Source: Gammaproteobacteria bacterium (GTDB lineage: Bacteria; Pseudomonadota; Gammaproteobacteria; Arenicellales; JAHEKD01). From it: a DNA stretch of 6,548 bases. Of this stretch, positions 6,351 to 6,548 are shown in pieces (the stretch's first letter is position 1; each line of letters opens with the position of its first letter). The notes beneath the pieces are model-generated. The model was not told where the DNA came from. It saw nothing but the letters and a program-made list of their open reading frames with translations, and searched no databases. Location: contig JAHEKD010000151.1 of the NCBI GenBank assembly GCA_024638545.1, positions 1 to 6,548 of the forward strand, in the 5' to 3' direction. Both the position numbers and the translations under genes were made by a program.

Positions 6351-6548
6351 ATGAGTACTAACTACAGTGAAATGCATTGGAACGGCTATTTGGGCGGTGA
6401 CGATGAGGAACTAGGCGGCGGTACCGGAGGCTCAGGCGGCTCCGGTGGATCGGGTGGCTCAGGCGGTTCCGGTAAAGGTTCCGGTGGATCCGGTGGATCC
6501 GGTGGCTCTGGCGGTTCCGGTAAAGGTTCCGGCGGCTCCGGTGGATCG
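6351..6548 (+). CDS. Gly/Ser/Lys repeat protein, 5' part only (unknown function)
   Basis: 66 codons are visible and the frame stays open at the right edge, so the full size is unknown. Residues 1-25 form a short leader: polar, with aromatic residues (Y5, W10, Y13), an LGG at 14-16, an acidic DDEE at 17-20 and a glycine run at 22-24. There is no hydrophobic signal peptide. From residue 26 the protein is pure GGS triplets, interrupted at regular intervals by GKGS, with Lys at 42 and 58. Such a chain should be disordered and flexible. I do not recognise a family. Possible roles are a structural or extracellular polymer exported by a non-Sec route, a ribosomally made modified peptide precursor (LGG or LGGG could be a leader-cleavage site), or the flexible N-terminal arm of a larger protein. 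The same-strand kinase/TPR/dioxygenase 633 bp upstream could modify its Ser and Lys; this is inferred from position and chemistry only. Confidence 0.75.
   Translation, partial: MSTNYSEMHWNGYLGGDDEELGGGTGGSGGSGGSGGSGGSGKGSGGSGGSGGSGGSGKGSGGSGGS
6426..6548 (+). repeat. 48-bp tandem repeat coding for (GGS)4-GKGS
   Basis: After three extra codons (GGS), unit 1 spans 6435-6482, unit 2 spans 6483-6530, and a third begins at 6531 and is cut by the window end. Units 1 and 2 differ at four bases, all third-codon positions and all silent. The visible 18 bases of unit 3 are identical to the start of unit 1. The protein period is 16 residues. Confidence 0.9.

Noticed and set aside
6426..6548. GGS repeat as a synthetic linker or assembly artefact
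   Set aside because: Mixed Gly and Ser codons, a natural ribosome-binding site and leader, and silent divergence between units fit a native gene better. Long-read confirmation of the repeat would settle it.

Overview
The window looks like a fragment of a Gram-negative bacterial chromosome, most likely proteobacterial; I cannot name the genus. The coding parts are fairly G+C-rich, and the two intergenic stretches (about 620 and 633 bp) are strikingly A+T-rich. The two genes that carry no leader or repeat puzzle are readable as known families. The third gene, at the right edge, matches no family I recognise.

Layout. (1) Positions 1-2853, minus strand: a large secreted protein, cut at its C-terminus by the window edge, with a Sec-type signal peptide, an unassigned N-terminal region and at least five SdrD_B/Cna-B-like beta-sandwich repeats with Asp/Asn-rich calcium-type loops. 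(2) Positions 2854-3473: an A+T-rich divergent intergenic region. It holds a perfect -10 box and a small palindrome for the minus-strand gene, and a plausible promoter plus two inverted repeats for the plus-strand gene. (3) Positions 3474-5717: a 747-residue three-part protein with an aminoglycoside-phosphotransferase (APH)-like kinase domain, tetratricopeptide repeats, and a phytanoyl-CoA-dioxygenase (PhyH)-like Fe(II)/2-oxoglutarate oxygenase. Key catalytic residues of both enzyme domains are visible. (4) Positions 5718-6350: an A+T-rich intergenic region with three copies of a 15-bp tandem repeat and a GAAA-tetraloop hairpin just upstream of the next gene. (5) Positions 6351-6548, running off the edge: the start of a protein with a short acidic, aromatic N-terminus followed by a near-perfect Gly-Gly-Ser repeat with a Lys every 16 residues.

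How they may work together (inference). A cytoplasmic-looking kinase/TPR/dioxygenase lies on the same strand as, and directly upstream of, a low-complexity Gly/Ser/Lys polypeptide. Its regularly spaced Lys and many Ser residues would be natural targets for hydroxylation and phosphorylation. This makes a candidate, undescribed enzyme-substrate pair for post-translational modification of a structural or secreted repeat polymer. The long spacer argues against one operon, and nothing in the sequence proves the link. The divergent SdrD_B-type protein may simply be an unrelated surface protein.
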